Source: CAIWHR01 sp963726765 (GTDB taxonomy: Bacteria > Pseudomonadota > Gammaproteobacteria > Burkholderiales > Casimicrobiaceae). From it: 64,000 nucleotides of DNA. The stretch lies in assembly GCA_963726765.1 (NCBI GenBank), contig CAVSDH010000004.1, positions 434,001 to 498,000 on the forward strand, written 5' to 3'. A model generated the notes under the pieces. It searched no databases, was not told the DNA's origin, and was given only the letters and a program-made list of their open reading frames with translations. Made by a program: the position numbers and the translations under genes. The stretch's first letter is position 1. Every line of letters begins with the position of its first letter. Below, piece after piece: positions 9,831 through 17,877 of the stretch.

Positions 9831-11003
9831 ATGGCTAACGTCCGCATGCCATCGCTCGTCGCAGGATTCGGCGAAACCGCACGTCGCTGGTGCGAGCGAT
9901 GGTTCACCGGTCTCAACTGGAATGGCGCCGCGCTGATCGCACTGGTCTGCCTGCTCAACGCCCTGCGCCGGGTGAGCAATGGAATCGAGGACGAAGCGTT
10001 CGGCGCCTGGATGCTGCATGTGGCAGAGGCCTTCGCTTTGGGGCTGCTCCTCGCGACACCGGTCGCGCTCGCCGTCGTCGCGACCTTCAACCTCGCGCCG
10101 TGGCGGGGCTCGCGCCGCTACGCGGCGCTGGCGGTGGCGGTCTCTGCGTCGTGCATTGCGGGTGTTCTCGCCATGCTGACCTTCGAAAACGACGGCAACC
10201 CATTTGCGTTCCATGGCCCCGATGGCGAGGAACCGGACACCGCGTTCTGGGTGTTCTATCTGGTCATGCAGGTCTGGTCTCGCTACGTCCTGCTGTGCGC
10301 CCTCTTCACGGTCGTCTACGTGCTGCTCCGCGAGGCCGACGAAAGCGCCGCGAGTGCGCAGCAGTCCGAGCGGGACCGCGCGCGGTTCGTCCAGCGGATG
10401 GAGGAGGCACGCCTGAAGGTGCTGGAGGCGCAGATCGAGCCGCACTTCCTCTTCAACACGCTCGCCAACGTCCGCCGCCTCTATCAGATTGCCCCCGGCG
10501 ACGCGATGACCATGCTCGACAACCTCATGCGCTACTTCGCGGTTGCGCTCCCGCAGATGCGCGCCGCCGATTCGACGCTCGGCCGCGAGGTCGACCTCAC
10601 GGAGTCCTACCTCAACATCCAGCAGATCCGGATGGGACGCAGGCTCGGCTTCGCAATCGACATCGCGCAGCCGTTGCGCGACGCCCGGATTCCGCCGATG
10701 ATGGTGCTGACGCTCGCCGAGAACGCGATCAAACACGGCCTCTCTCCGCTCCCAGAGGGCGGCTTCGTCCGGATAAGCGCGGCGGTCAGCGGGCAGGAAC
10801 TGCAGGTGCGCGTCGCCGATTCGGGCCGCGGCTTCACCCAGACGTCGGGCGGCGGAACAGGCCTTGCCAATATCCGCGCCCGCCTCAAGGCGGCGTACGG
10901 GGCTGCGGGCCGCCTGACGCTGGCGCAAAACATGCCGCGCGGGATCACCGCGACCATCGCGATTCCGCTGTCGTCGTCACCCTCTGCGGCCGGCGGCGCA
11001 TGA
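9831..11003 (+). CDS. LytS-type sensor histidine kinase (canonical copy 2)
   Basis: 390 residues with four hydrophobic segments (about 32-46, 64-86, 97-116 and 139-167), followed by H205 in QIEPHFLFNTL, N298 in ENAIKHG, a G1 box DSGRGF and a G2 box GGGTGLANIRARL. The catalytic residues are complete. It starts seven bases after the TonB receptor, so it is probably co-transcribed with it, and its stop overlaps the next start (ATGA at 11000-11003). It resembles the first canonical kinase in both domains, which points to duplication of the kinase pair. A loop between the third and fourth segments is acidic (DGEEPD) and could face the periplasm. Confidence 0.9.
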   Translation: MANVRMPSLVAGFGETARRWCERWFTGLNWNGAALIALVCLLNALRRVSNGIEDEAFGAWMLHVAEAFALGLLLATPVALAVVATFNLAPWRGSRRYAALAVAVSASCIAGVLAMLTFENDGNPFAFHGPDGEEPDTAFWVFYLVMQVWSRYVLLCALFTVVYVLLREADESAASAQQSERDRARFVQRMEEARLKVLEAQIEPHFLFNTLANVRRLYQIAPGDAMTMLDNLMRYFAVALPQMRAADSTLGREVDLTESYLNIQQIRMGRRLGFAIDIAQPLRDARIPPMMVLTLAENAIKHGLSPLPEGGFVRISAAVSGQELQVRVADSGRGFTQTSGGGTGLANIRARLKAAYGAAGRLTLAQNMPRGITATIAIPLSSSPSAAGGA

Positions 11004-12157
11004 CTTCGGCCAAAGCGATGGCCGCAGCGCCGCCCCCGAGACCGTTGACGCCGCGCGCCGTGCTCGCGGCGTGGCGCGGCATCACCGTCGCGCAATTGCG
11101 GACGACGTTTCTGCTCGGGCTGGCCCTCCAGGTCTGGTTCGTGGTCGCCTACTTGAATCCCGAAACCCCCAATCTCGGCGTGACGGTCCTTGCGCACAGC
11201 GCGTTTAACCTGATCGCCGTATTCGCGATGCTGCCCGCGGTTGTCGTCGCCGACCGCGTGACGGGGAAGGACCCGAATCGGCGCGGCCCCTATGCGCTGG
11301 CGGTCGTCGTGGGCGCGGCTGCGGCCGCGATCCTGAAATCGATCGCAATTCAATGGGGGCAGGGGTTCATCTGGAAGCTCGCCGGATTGCCGTGGTCCGC
11401 CGAGGATCAACAGAGTGCGATGTTCAACCTCGGTTACACGCTGCGCATTTTTTTCGAAATGATCATGTTCGGCGCGGCCACGATGTGGGTAGTCATCGAT
11501 CGCCGGCGCGCGCACCTCGCGCGCGCCCGGATGCACGCCGCCGAGCTCGAGCGGATCGCCGCCGAAAGGCGAAGCATCGAATCGGACCTCCAGGCGATGC
11601 AGGCCCGGGTCGAGCCGCAGTTCCTGTTCAACACGCTGGCGCAGGTCCGCGACCTGTACGGCGTGAACAAGATTCAAAGCGAGCAGATGCTCGATGAATT
11701 GATCACGTACCTGCGCGCCGCCATGCCGAAGATGCGAGACACCTCGTCCACCGTCGGTCAGGAGCTGGAACTCGTGCGCGCGTATCTCGGTATCGTGAGA
11801 CTGCGTCTGGGCGGGCGGCTCGCCTTCGAGATCGATCCGATCGAGACGTCCGTCGCCGATGCCCGGATTCCACCGATGATGATGCTGCCGCTGGTCGATC
11901 ACGCGATCACGCACGGATTCGCCGAGCCGCACGCGAAAGGATCGATTCGCGTCCGCACCGGAGTCGCCGATGGCAAGGTCCGCCTCGAGATCGCCGACAG
12001 CGGTGTCGGCTTTCTGGCCCAAGCCGAAGGTGACGGCATCACCGGCATCCGCGAGCGGATTTCCGCGTTGTACGGTGCCGGAGCGAGCTTGTTACTGCAG
12101 CGACGGCAGTCGACGGCGACCGAGGCGGTGCTGGAAATCCCCTATGAGGTTGTATAG
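11000..12157 (+). CDS. LytS-type pseudokinase (phosphoacceptor His replaced by Gln)
   Basis: 385 residues, starting at the ATGA overlap with the preceding kinase. The layout is the same: four hydrophobic segments (about 36-51, 62-83, 98-115 and 147-166) and a kinase core. Q207 stands where the acceptor His should be (VEPQFLFNTL), and H301 replaces the N-box Asn (VDHAITHG). The G1 box (DSGVGF) and a G2-like stretch (GDGITGIRERI) remain, so some nucleotide binding is possible, but self-phosphorylation at the usual His is not. The position mirrors the first pseudokinase: each follows an intact kinase with overlapping codons. A regulatory partner in a heterodimer is the simplest guess. Confidence 0.85.
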   Translation: MTSAKAMAAAPPPRPLTPRAVLAAWRGITVAQLRTTFLLGLALQVWFVVAYLNPETPNLGVTVLAHSAFNLIAVFAMLPAVVVADRVTGKDPNRRGPYALAVVVGAAAAAILKSIAIQWGQGFIWKLAGLPWSAEDQQSAMFNLGYTLRIFFEMIMFGAATMWVVIDRRRAHLARARMHAAELERIAAERRSIESDLQAMQARVEPQFLFNTLAQVRDLYGVNKIQSEQMLDELITYLRAAMPKMRDTSSTVGQELELVRAYLGIVRLRLGGRLAFEIDPIETSVADARIPPMMMLPLVDHAITHGFAEPHAKGSIRVRTGVADGKVRLEIADSGVGFLAQAEGDGITGIRERISALYGAGASLLLQRRQSTATEAVLEIPYEVV

Positions 12158-12235
12158 ACGCGCGCGATCGAGGAAACACACATGGATCCACAAAAACACG
12201 CGGAGGCGTGACGGCGATGGGTCGGGCCGAGTCGC

Positions 12236-12267
12236 CGGTTCCAGAATGCCATCGATGGCTGGAACCG
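12236..12267. terminator. Hairpin between convergent genes
   Basis: A perfect 9-base inverted repeat, CGGTTCCAG and CTGGAACCG, with a 14-base loop that contains CCATCGATGG, itself a palindrome. It lies between the stop of the last kinase (12157) and the stop of cytidine deaminase (12275). No T-run follows on either strand, so if it ends transcription it is not a classical intrinsic terminator. Confidence 0.4.
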
Positions 12268-12274
12268 CCGAAAT

Positions 12275-12670
12275 CTATTCCGGCCAATGCTTCGGTTGCC
12301 ACGGGTGTGGCAGCAGGTCGCGCAGCTTCACGACTTCATCCCGGGCGACGACGACGTCCGCATCGAGGTTGGCCGGGTCGATCTGGTAGATGAGCTCGCG
12401 GCAGCGGCCGCAGGGCGGCAGCACGGCGCCGTCGTCGTTGACCGCGACGATCGCGCGGACCCTCGCTTCATGGTGCTTCAGCATGTCGGCTACCGCCGAA
12501 TGCTCGGCGCAGAAGCCGATGCCACAGCGCAGGTCGACCGAGCAGCCGGTGTAGACAACGCCCGACTCGCCGAGCACCGCCGCACCCACCAGCCCCGCGT
12601 CGCAGTGATCCGACGCACGGAACAGAACCGCGACTTCCGACGCGCGCGCGATCAGCTCTTCATACGGCAC
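12275..12670 (-). CDS. cdd: Cytidine deaminase
   Basis: 131 residues, the length of the small homotetrameric cytidine deaminases that turn cytidine and deoxycytidine into uridines in pyrimidine salvage. The zinc site is present: CAEHSAV (Cys ligand plus catalytic Glu) and PPCGRCREL (two further Cys ligands). The GTG at 12670 is preferred over the longer open frame because AGGGAGA lies just upstream and MPYEELIARA matches family N-termini. It begins 16 bases after the dioxygenase-like gene and may be the last gene of that operon. It is catabolically unrelated to its neighbours. Confidence 0.88.
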   Translation of the reverse strand: MPYEELIARASEVAVLFRASDHCDAGLVGAAVLGESGVVYTGCSVDLRCGIGFCAEHSAVADMLKHHEARVRAIVAVNDDGAVLPPCGRCRELIYQIDPANLDADVVVARDEVVKLRDLLPHPWQPKHWPE

Positions 12671-12686
12671 GGGAACTCTCCCTGCT

Positions 12687-13817
12687 CTACGCCGGCTTGC
12701 TCTTCCACGAGTCGACGTAGCCGCGGTTCTCGACACCTTCCGGCAGCGGCGCGACCGTCAGCGGGAACCGGGTGTCGATCATCACCGCGTATTCGTCGGT
12801 CTCCTTGCGCGCGTGCGCGGCGCCGGCCGCGAATGCCTTCGGATGCGGCCCGTGCGTGAATCCGCACGGGTGGAACGTGACCATCCCCGGCTTGATGTTG
12901 TCGCGGCTGAAGAAGTCGCCGCGATGGTAGAAGATCACCTCGTCGTAGTCGTCGTTGTTGTGATAGAAGGGCACCTTGAGCGCACCGGGATCGGACTCGA
13001 TCGGGCGCGGCACGAACGTGCACACGACGAAGTTGCGGCCGACGAAGGTCGTGTGCGCGGAGGGCGGCAGGTGGTAGCGGTGGCTCATCAGCGGCCGGAT
13101 GTCGCGGACGTTGAGGCGCACGACGCAGAGGTCGCCATGCCAGCCCACGGCGTCCAGCGGATTGAACGGATACTCGATCGTCGACAGCGCGCCGTTGCGC
13201 TTGACCACGACCTTCCACGGGTCGTCCGTCTGCTGCGCACGGAAGGCGGCATCCATCGCGGGGACGTCGAGCATCGCCGAATCGAAAAGCGCCTGCGGCC
13301 CGACGAATCCCTTCTCGGGGAGCGTGTACGTGCCCTCGGTGCACTCGATCATCAGCAGCGTGGTGGGCGCGGAGGGCGCGAGTCGCCACATCCCGCCGCG
13401 GGGAATGACGATGTAGTCGCCGTCGCGGTAGTCGAGCCGACCCCAGTCGCAGTAGATCTCGCCCGCGCCTTCGTGGACGAACAGCAGCTCGTCGCCATCC
13501 TGGTTGCGCGCGAGATGGTCCATCGGCGCCGCCGTCTTCCAGTGCCGCAAGTTCACGTCGCCGTTGCCCATGAACGGCGTCGCATCCCACGGCGAGCCGT
13601 GCTTCGCCGGCAACTTGTTGAGGTCGTACGCGTGCGGATTGAGCGCACCTCTGAAGCTCGTCCATCCGGTGGGAGGGTGCCGGTGGTGGAAATGCGCGGT
13701 CGGACCGAAGAACCCCTCCTTGCCCATTTCGCGCTCGAACGTGCCCTGCGGCAGGTCCGCGTGCGCCTGCCGGCTGTGCGTGCCGTCCGCCCGCGGGAAC
13801 CGGATGTAATGCTTCAC
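12687..13817 (-). CDS. Homogentisate 1,2-dioxygenase family protein
   Basis: 376 residues of the cupin-type homogentisate dioxygenase family, shorter than the roughly 430-450 residues of classical HmgA. Candidate iron ligands are H286 and E293 (FYHNNDDYDE) and H322 (GFTHGPHP), which follow the His-Glu-His order of the family. The segment PFYHNNDDYDEVIFYHRG is the conserved core. HmgA opens the ring of homogentisate to maleylacetoacetate. Here no maleylacetoacetate isomerase or fumarylacetoacetase lies nearby, so the substrate is open. The gene overlaps the DUF2783 gene by four bases and lies downstream of a flavin monooxygenase, which would supply the hydroxylated aromatic. Confidence 0.8.
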   Translation of the reverse strand: MKHYIRFPRADGTHSRQAHADLPQGTFEREMGKEGFFGPTAHFHHRHPPTGWTSFRGALNPHAYDLNKLPAKHGSPWDATPFMGNGDVNLRHWKTAAPMDHLARNQDGDELLFVHEGAGEIYCDWGRLDYRDGDYIVIPRGGMWRLAPSAPTTLLMIECTEGTYTLPEKGFVGPQALFDSAMLDVPAMDAAFRAQQTDDPWKVVVKRNGALSTIEYPFNPLDAVGWHGDLCVVRLNVRDIRPLMSHRYHLPPSAHTTFVGRNFVVCTFVPRPIESDPGALKVPFYHNNDDYDEVIFYHRGDFFSRDNIKPGMVTFHPCGFTHGPHPKAFAAGAAHARKETDEYAVMIDTRFPLTVAPLPEGVENRGYVDSWKSKPA

Positions 13818-14029
13818 TGGAGGCCTCCGGGCGGCACGACATCCTCGCGCGCGGCGGCCATCGCGGCTGCGAGCACCTCGGCATCGCCGATGTGGTTGGC
13901 GAGGAGAAGGATCAGCTTGGCGTTGACGAGCGCGCTCTCGCCTTCCGAGAGGTCGCGGTGCAGCGCGATCAGGTCCTCGTAGAACGCGTCAGGCGCCGGC
14001 AGATTCGGTGTGGTATTGAGCGCAGCCAT
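13814..14029 (-). CDS. DUF2783 small protein
   Basis: 71 residues, acidic and helical in character (FYEDLIALHRDLSEGESA, then LLLANHIGDAEVL). It resembles the DUF2783 family, small proteins of unknown function that are found beside aromatic monooxygenases and homogentisate-dioxygenase-like genes. It sits between the FAD monooxygenase and the dioxygenase and overlaps the latter (stop and start share bases 13814-13817), so it is surely co-translated. A role as an accessory subunit is plausible but unproven. Confidence 0.75.
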   Translation of the reverse strand: MAALNTTPNLPAPDAFYEDLIALHRDLSEGESALVNAKLILLLANHIGDAEVLAAAMAAAREDVVPPGGLQ

Positions 14030-14041
14030 CGCGGACCTCCC

Positions 14042-15682
14042 TCAGTCGCGGCACGTCGCACGGCGGATGGCGGCGCGCACTTCGGCCTCATCGAAACTCC
14101 GCCACCGCGCGCAGACGTGCTGATCGGGGCGCAAAAGGTAGCACGTTCCGGGTTTGCCGTCGTAGCGGTCGCCGACCAGCCCTCCCTTGTCGCGAACGGC
14201 AACCCGGCCGTCGGACAGGCGACCGCCGACCTGCACGACGCGACAGGGGATCGTGTCGCGGGCGAGGGCCAACGCGGTTTCCGTCGGGACGGCGTCGCCG
14301 AAGGTCAGCAGCGTGAATCCCTGCTGGAGGTAATCGAGGAGCCAGGGCGAACCGGCGCCCGTAACCGGAGCATCGGCGGCCGGCGCGCCGGGCGCCATCG
14401 CGCCCGCGAACGCCTCGCCCGGGCGGTCCGGCGTGCTGAGCGGGGATCGAACGTAGGCGTGCGGCAGCGAAAGCCGACCGCTGTTGACGAGCTTGCGCGC
14501 GAACGCATGATGCTTCGCGAGTGACAACACCGCATCGCGGAACGTGCGCGACACCGGGCTCTTGGGCGTGATGAAGTCCGTCGAGCGCGTCGAATTGAGG
14601 ATGTTTTCGTCGGCCGCGGCAGCGCGCTCGGCGTCGTAGGTGTCGAGGAGCTGCGGCGGTGCGCGCCCGTCGTGAACGAGCTTCAGTTTCCAGACCAGGT
14701 TGTCGACGTCCTGGAAGCCGCTGTTGGCGCCCCGTGCACCAAACGGCGACACGACGTGGGCGGAGTCGCCGGCGAACAGCACGCGCCCGTGGCGGAAACG
14801 CTGCATGCGCCGGCACTGGAACGTGTACACGCTGGCCCACTCGATGTCGAATTCCGCCTTCTCGCCCAGCATCGCGCGGAGCCGCGGCAGTATCCGTTCC
14901 GGCCTGCGTTCGGCGTCCGGGTCGGCATCCCACCCGAGCTGGAAGTCGATGCGCCAGACATCGTCGGCCTGCCGGTGCAGCAATGCCGATTGGCCGGGGT
15001 GAAACGGCGGGTCGAACCAGAACCAGCGCTCGGTCGGAAATTCCGATTTCATGTGGATGTCCGCGATCAGGAAGCGGTCGCGGAATACCTGCCCTTCGGC
15101 CTCGAGCCCCAGCATCGTTCGCACGGGGCTCTTCGCTCCGTCGCAGGCGACGAGCCACTCGCACGCGAGCCAGTAATCGCCGTCCGGCGTGGCGATGCGC
15201 AGGAGCACGTCGTCTTCGCGCGGCAGGACCTCGACCACCTTGTTCTGCCAGCGGATCTCGGCCGCGGGAAGTTCGGCAAGGCGATCCACGAGGGTTTCCT
15301 CGAGATGGTACTGCTGGAGGTTCACGAAGGCCGGACGATGGTGGCCGGCCTCGGGCAGCAGATCGAACGAGTAGACGAGCTCGTGGCGGCAGAAGACCTT
15401 GCCGACCTTCCATTCGACGCCTTTGCGCACGATCTTCTCGCCGCATCCCAGGCGATCCAGGATCTCGAGCGACCGCTTGGAATAGCAGATCGCGCGCGAG
15501 CCCACGCTTACGGTGTTTTCGTCGTCCAGGACGACGACGGGCACGTCGTGCAACGCAAGGTCGATCGCAGCCGCAAGTCCGACCGGACCGGCGCCGACGA
15601 CGACGACCGGGCGGCGACCGGGCGGAGCGTCCTGGTCGGGCGAGCGCTCGTAGGCGTAGACCGGATTCGCGTAAGTCTTCAT
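14042..15682 (-). CDS. FAD-dependent aromatic monooxygenase (MhpA/PheA-like)
   Basis: 546 residues of the class A flavoprotein hydroxylase family. Landmarks are the dinucleotide-binding GAGPVG at 30-35, the DG motif CDGAKSPVR at about 180-188, and the second FAD motif VLFAGDSAHVVSPFGARG at 302-319. The C-terminal thioredoxin-like extension of the MhpA group is present. Such enzymes use NAD(P)H and O2 to add a hydroxyl group ortho or para to an existing one, preparing the ring for cleavage. The next genes encode a DUF2783 protein and a ring-cleaving dioxygenase, so it probably makes that enzyme's substrate. The substrate itself cannot be read from sequence. Confidence 0.87.
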   Translation of the reverse strand: MKTYANPVYAYERSPDQDAPPGRRPVVVVGAGPVGLAAAIDLALHDVPVVVLDDENTVSVGSRAICYSKRSLEILDRLGCGEKIVRKGVEWKVGKVFCRHELVYSFDLLPEAGHHRPAFVNLQQYHLEETLVDRLAELPAAEIRWQNKVVEVLPREDDVLLRIATPDGDYWLACEWLVACDGAKSPVRTMLGLEAEGQVFRDRFLIADIHMKSEFPTERWFWFDPPFHPGQSALLHRQADDVWRIDFQLGWDADPDAERRPERILPRLRAMLGEKAEFDIEWASVYTFQCRRMQRFRHGRVLFAGDSAHVVSPFGARGANSGFQDVDNLVWKLKLVHDGRAPPQLLDTYDAERAAAADENILNSTRSTDFITPKSPVSRTFRDAVLSLAKHHAFARKLVNSGRLSLPHAYVRSPLSTPDRPGEAFAGAMAPGAPAADAPVTGAGSPWLLDYLQQGFTLLTFGDAVPTETALALARDTIPCRVVQVGGRLSDGRVAVRDKGGLVGDRYDGKPGTCYLLRPDQHVCARWRSFDEAEVRAAIRRATCRD

Positions 15683-15740
15683 CGGCGTCCTGCACGAGTG
15701 CCCACGCGGCCACGCGATCGCAGCGGCAGCGACACGGCGC

Positions 15741-16694
15741 TCAGCCTTCCAGCGCTTCCCACATGGCCTTGTCGCGCTCGGCGGTCCAGATCCGCGGATC
15801 CTTGTGCTGCGTCGCCTCGTCGTAGGCGCGCGAGACGTCGAACGGGAGGCAGTGGTCGAAGATCACCCAATGGCCGAAGTCGGGCTTCAGCAGCGCATAG
15901 GTGTCCCGGTAGACGGTCCGCAAGTCCTTGCCTTCGCGCGCGCCGCGTTTGACCGCCTCGAACATCCGGGTGACGAACGCGCGCGTGCCGTCGAGGCCTT
16001 TCCCGACGAGCGCCGGGGTCGTGAGCGATGCGCCGCGGCCGGGGACGAGCTTCTCCGGCCTCAGCGCCGCAATGGCGTCGAGCGTCGCGGGCCAGTCGGC
16101 GAGATAGGCGTCGCCCGTGTACGGAGTCGCGGCGTACTCGACGAGATCGCCGGAGAACAGGATCCGTTCCTGCGGCAGCCACACGACGGTGTCGCCCTTG
16201 GTGTGCCCCCGGCCGAGCTGCATGATTTCGACCTGCAGCTTGCCCATCCACAGCGTCAGCCGCTTCTCGAATACGAGGGTGGGCCACGTGAGGCCCGGCA
16301 CCGACTCGACCGCCTGGAAGAGCCGCGGGAAGCGCTCGATCTCGCTCTTCATGTCGGCTTCGCCGCGTTCGACGATGAGGTCGAGCGTGTCGCGGCTCGC
16401 GATGACGTGCTCGGGCTTGTAGCCGGACGCGCCCAGCACGCGCACCGCGTGGTAGTGCGATAGCGTCACGTAGCGAATCGGCTTGTCGGTGACCTCGCGG
16501 ATCCGGCGGATGACGTCCTGCGCCATGACCGGCGTCGCCTGCGTGTCGATCACCATCACCGCATCGTCGCCGACGACGATGCCCGTGTTGGGATCGCCCT
16601 CGGCGGTGTAGGCGTACGCGTGATCGGAAAGCTTGTCGAAGCTGACCTTCTTTTCGACGAGGTCGGCTTGCGACGCGAATTTCTTTTCTTCCAT
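15741..16694 (-). CDS. MBL-fold hydrolase with altered metal motif
   Basis: 317 residues with a metallo-beta-lactamase fold: VMVIDTQ, then the usual first metal motif position LSHYHAVRVLG at 78-88, GRGHTKGDTVVWLP near 162-175, and LFSGDLVEY. The canonical HxHxDH is HYHAVR here, so the Asp and third His are missing and at most a reduced metal site can form. The later His and Asp are kept. The gene follows the FAD monooxygenase with a short gap and is on the same strand as the TRAP carrier. A hydrolase role in the ring-cleavage pathway (lactone or thioester) is a guess. Start MEEKKFASQ at 16694. Confidence 0.78.
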   Translation of the reverse strand: MEEKKFASQADLVEKKVSFDKLSDHAYAYTAEGDPNTGIVVGDDAVMVIDTQATPVMAQDVIRRIREVTDKPIRYVTLSHYHAVRVLGASGYKPEHVIASRDTLDLIVERGEADMKSEIERFPRLFQAVESVPGLTWPTLVFEKRLTLWMGKLQVEIMQLGRGHTKGDTVVWLPQERILFSGDLVEYAATPYTGDAYLADWPATLDAIAALRPEKLVPGRGASLTTPALVGKGLDGTRAFVTRMFEAVKRGAREGKDLRTVYRDTYALLKPDFGHWVIFDHCLPFDVSRAYDEATQHKDPRIWTAERDKAMWEALEG

Positions 16695-16810
16695 GGCGAT
16701 TCCGGGTTTGCGCGCGCCCTGCCGGCGGCAAGACCCGAAATCTTACCCGATCCTTCGACTCCGAACGGCGCGGCGGGCGTGTCGAACGCCCGCCGCAAGC
16801 ACGGGCCTGC

Positions 16811-17854
16811 TTAGCCGCCGTTCTTCTTGATCATCGCCTTCGCGTCGTCGAGAAGCGCGGCGCCATTGGCGCCCTTGGCGCTGACTTCGCCGATCCAGTC
16901 CTTGTCGACCACCTCGTTCGCCTTGACCCAGCGTTCGTATTCCGCGGTCGACAGGGTGTCGAGCACGCCGCCTGCGTCCACGGCAAGCTTCCTGCCCGTG
17001 GCCGTCGTGCCGTCGAAAACCTTGCCGATCTGCTTCGACCACTCGAGGCCCGTGTTCGCATCGATCACCTTCTTCAGATCGGGTGGCAGGCTGTCGTATT
17101 TTGCGGGGTTCATCGCGATCACGAAGATGGAATTCGACATCTTCGGCACGCCCGCCGCGTTATCGAGGTGGTACTTCGTGACCTCCTGCAGCTTGAGTGC
17201 GGGAGCCACTTCCCAGGGCACCATTGCACCGTCGATCACGCCTTTGGAAAGCGACTCGGTCACCTGCGGCACGGGCATCTGCACCGGCACCGCACCGATG
17301 GCAGTCAGGAACTTGGTGCCGATCCGCGTCGGTGCGCGCACCTTGAGGCCCTTGATCTCGTCGAGATTGGTCACGCGCTTCCCCGTGAAGTGCAGCAGCG
17401 AGCCGTCGTGCACGTGCAGCGCGAGGATCTTGACGCCCTTGAACTCGTCGAGCGAATTCTTGTGGACGTATTCCCACAGGGCGGGGCTTCCGCTCTCGGC
17501 GTTCTTGGCCATGAACGGAAGCTCGAAGACCTCGGACTTGATGAAGCGGCCGGCCTGGTAGGTCGGCAGCGTCCACACGATGTCGGCGACGCCGTCCCTC
17601 GCCTGATCGAACAGCTGGGGCGGCGTGCCGCCGAGCTGCATCGCCGGGTAGATCTGGCACTTGATGCGGCCGGCCGACTCCTTGCCGATCTTCTCGCACC
17701 ACGGCTCGAACACCTGCGCCTGGATCGTGCCTTTCGGCGGCAGGAAATGATGGATTTTCAGCGTCACCTCCTGCGCGGCGGCATCGGCGGCGCCGAGCAA
17801 GAATGCGGCAGCCGCCAGCGCACTGCGGACTCCTGGCCGGTCAAGGGACTTCAT
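16811..17854 (-). CDS. TRAP carrier substrate-binding protein (DctP family)
   Basis: 347 residues with a signal peptide (about 1-27, ending ADAAAQ) followed by a DctP fold: VTLKIHHFLPP, YPAMQLGGTPPQLFDQ, GLKVRAPTRIG and PWEVAPALK. The conserved Arg of RAPTRIG usually binds the ligand carboxylate, so an organic acid is expected. The start at 17854 has AGGAGG about seven bases upstream; the frame is open far beyond it, but that part is antisense-like shadow. It captures the ligand in the periplasm and hands it to the DctQM membrane units encoded just upstream. Context suggests an aromatic or arylpyruvate-type acid. Confidence 0.88.
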   Translation of the reverse strand: MKSLDRPGVRSALAAAAFLLGAADAAAQEVTLKIHHFLPPKGTIQAQVFEPWCEKIGKESAGRIKCQIYPAMQLGGTPPQLFDQARDGVADIVWTLPTYQAGRFIKSEVFELPFMAKNAESGSPALWEYVHKNSLDEFKGVKILALHVHDGSLLHFTGKRVTNLDEIKGLKVRAPTRIGTKFLTAIGAVPVQMPVPQVTESLSKGVIDGAMVPWEVAPALKLQEVTKYHLDNAAGVPKMSNSIFVIAMNPAKYDSLPPDLKKVIDANTGLEWSKQIGKVFDGTTATGRKLAVDAGGVLDTLSTAEYERWVKANEVVDKDWIGEVSAKGANGAALLDDAKAMIKKNGG

Positions 17855-17877
17855 GTTGGCTCCTCCTAGGGTATGAA

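Noticed and set aside
9890..11000. First half of a 755-codon frame that ends in the last pseudokinase
   Set aside because: Only the part from 11000 encodes a kinase; the first part is an off-frame shadow of the preceding kinase.
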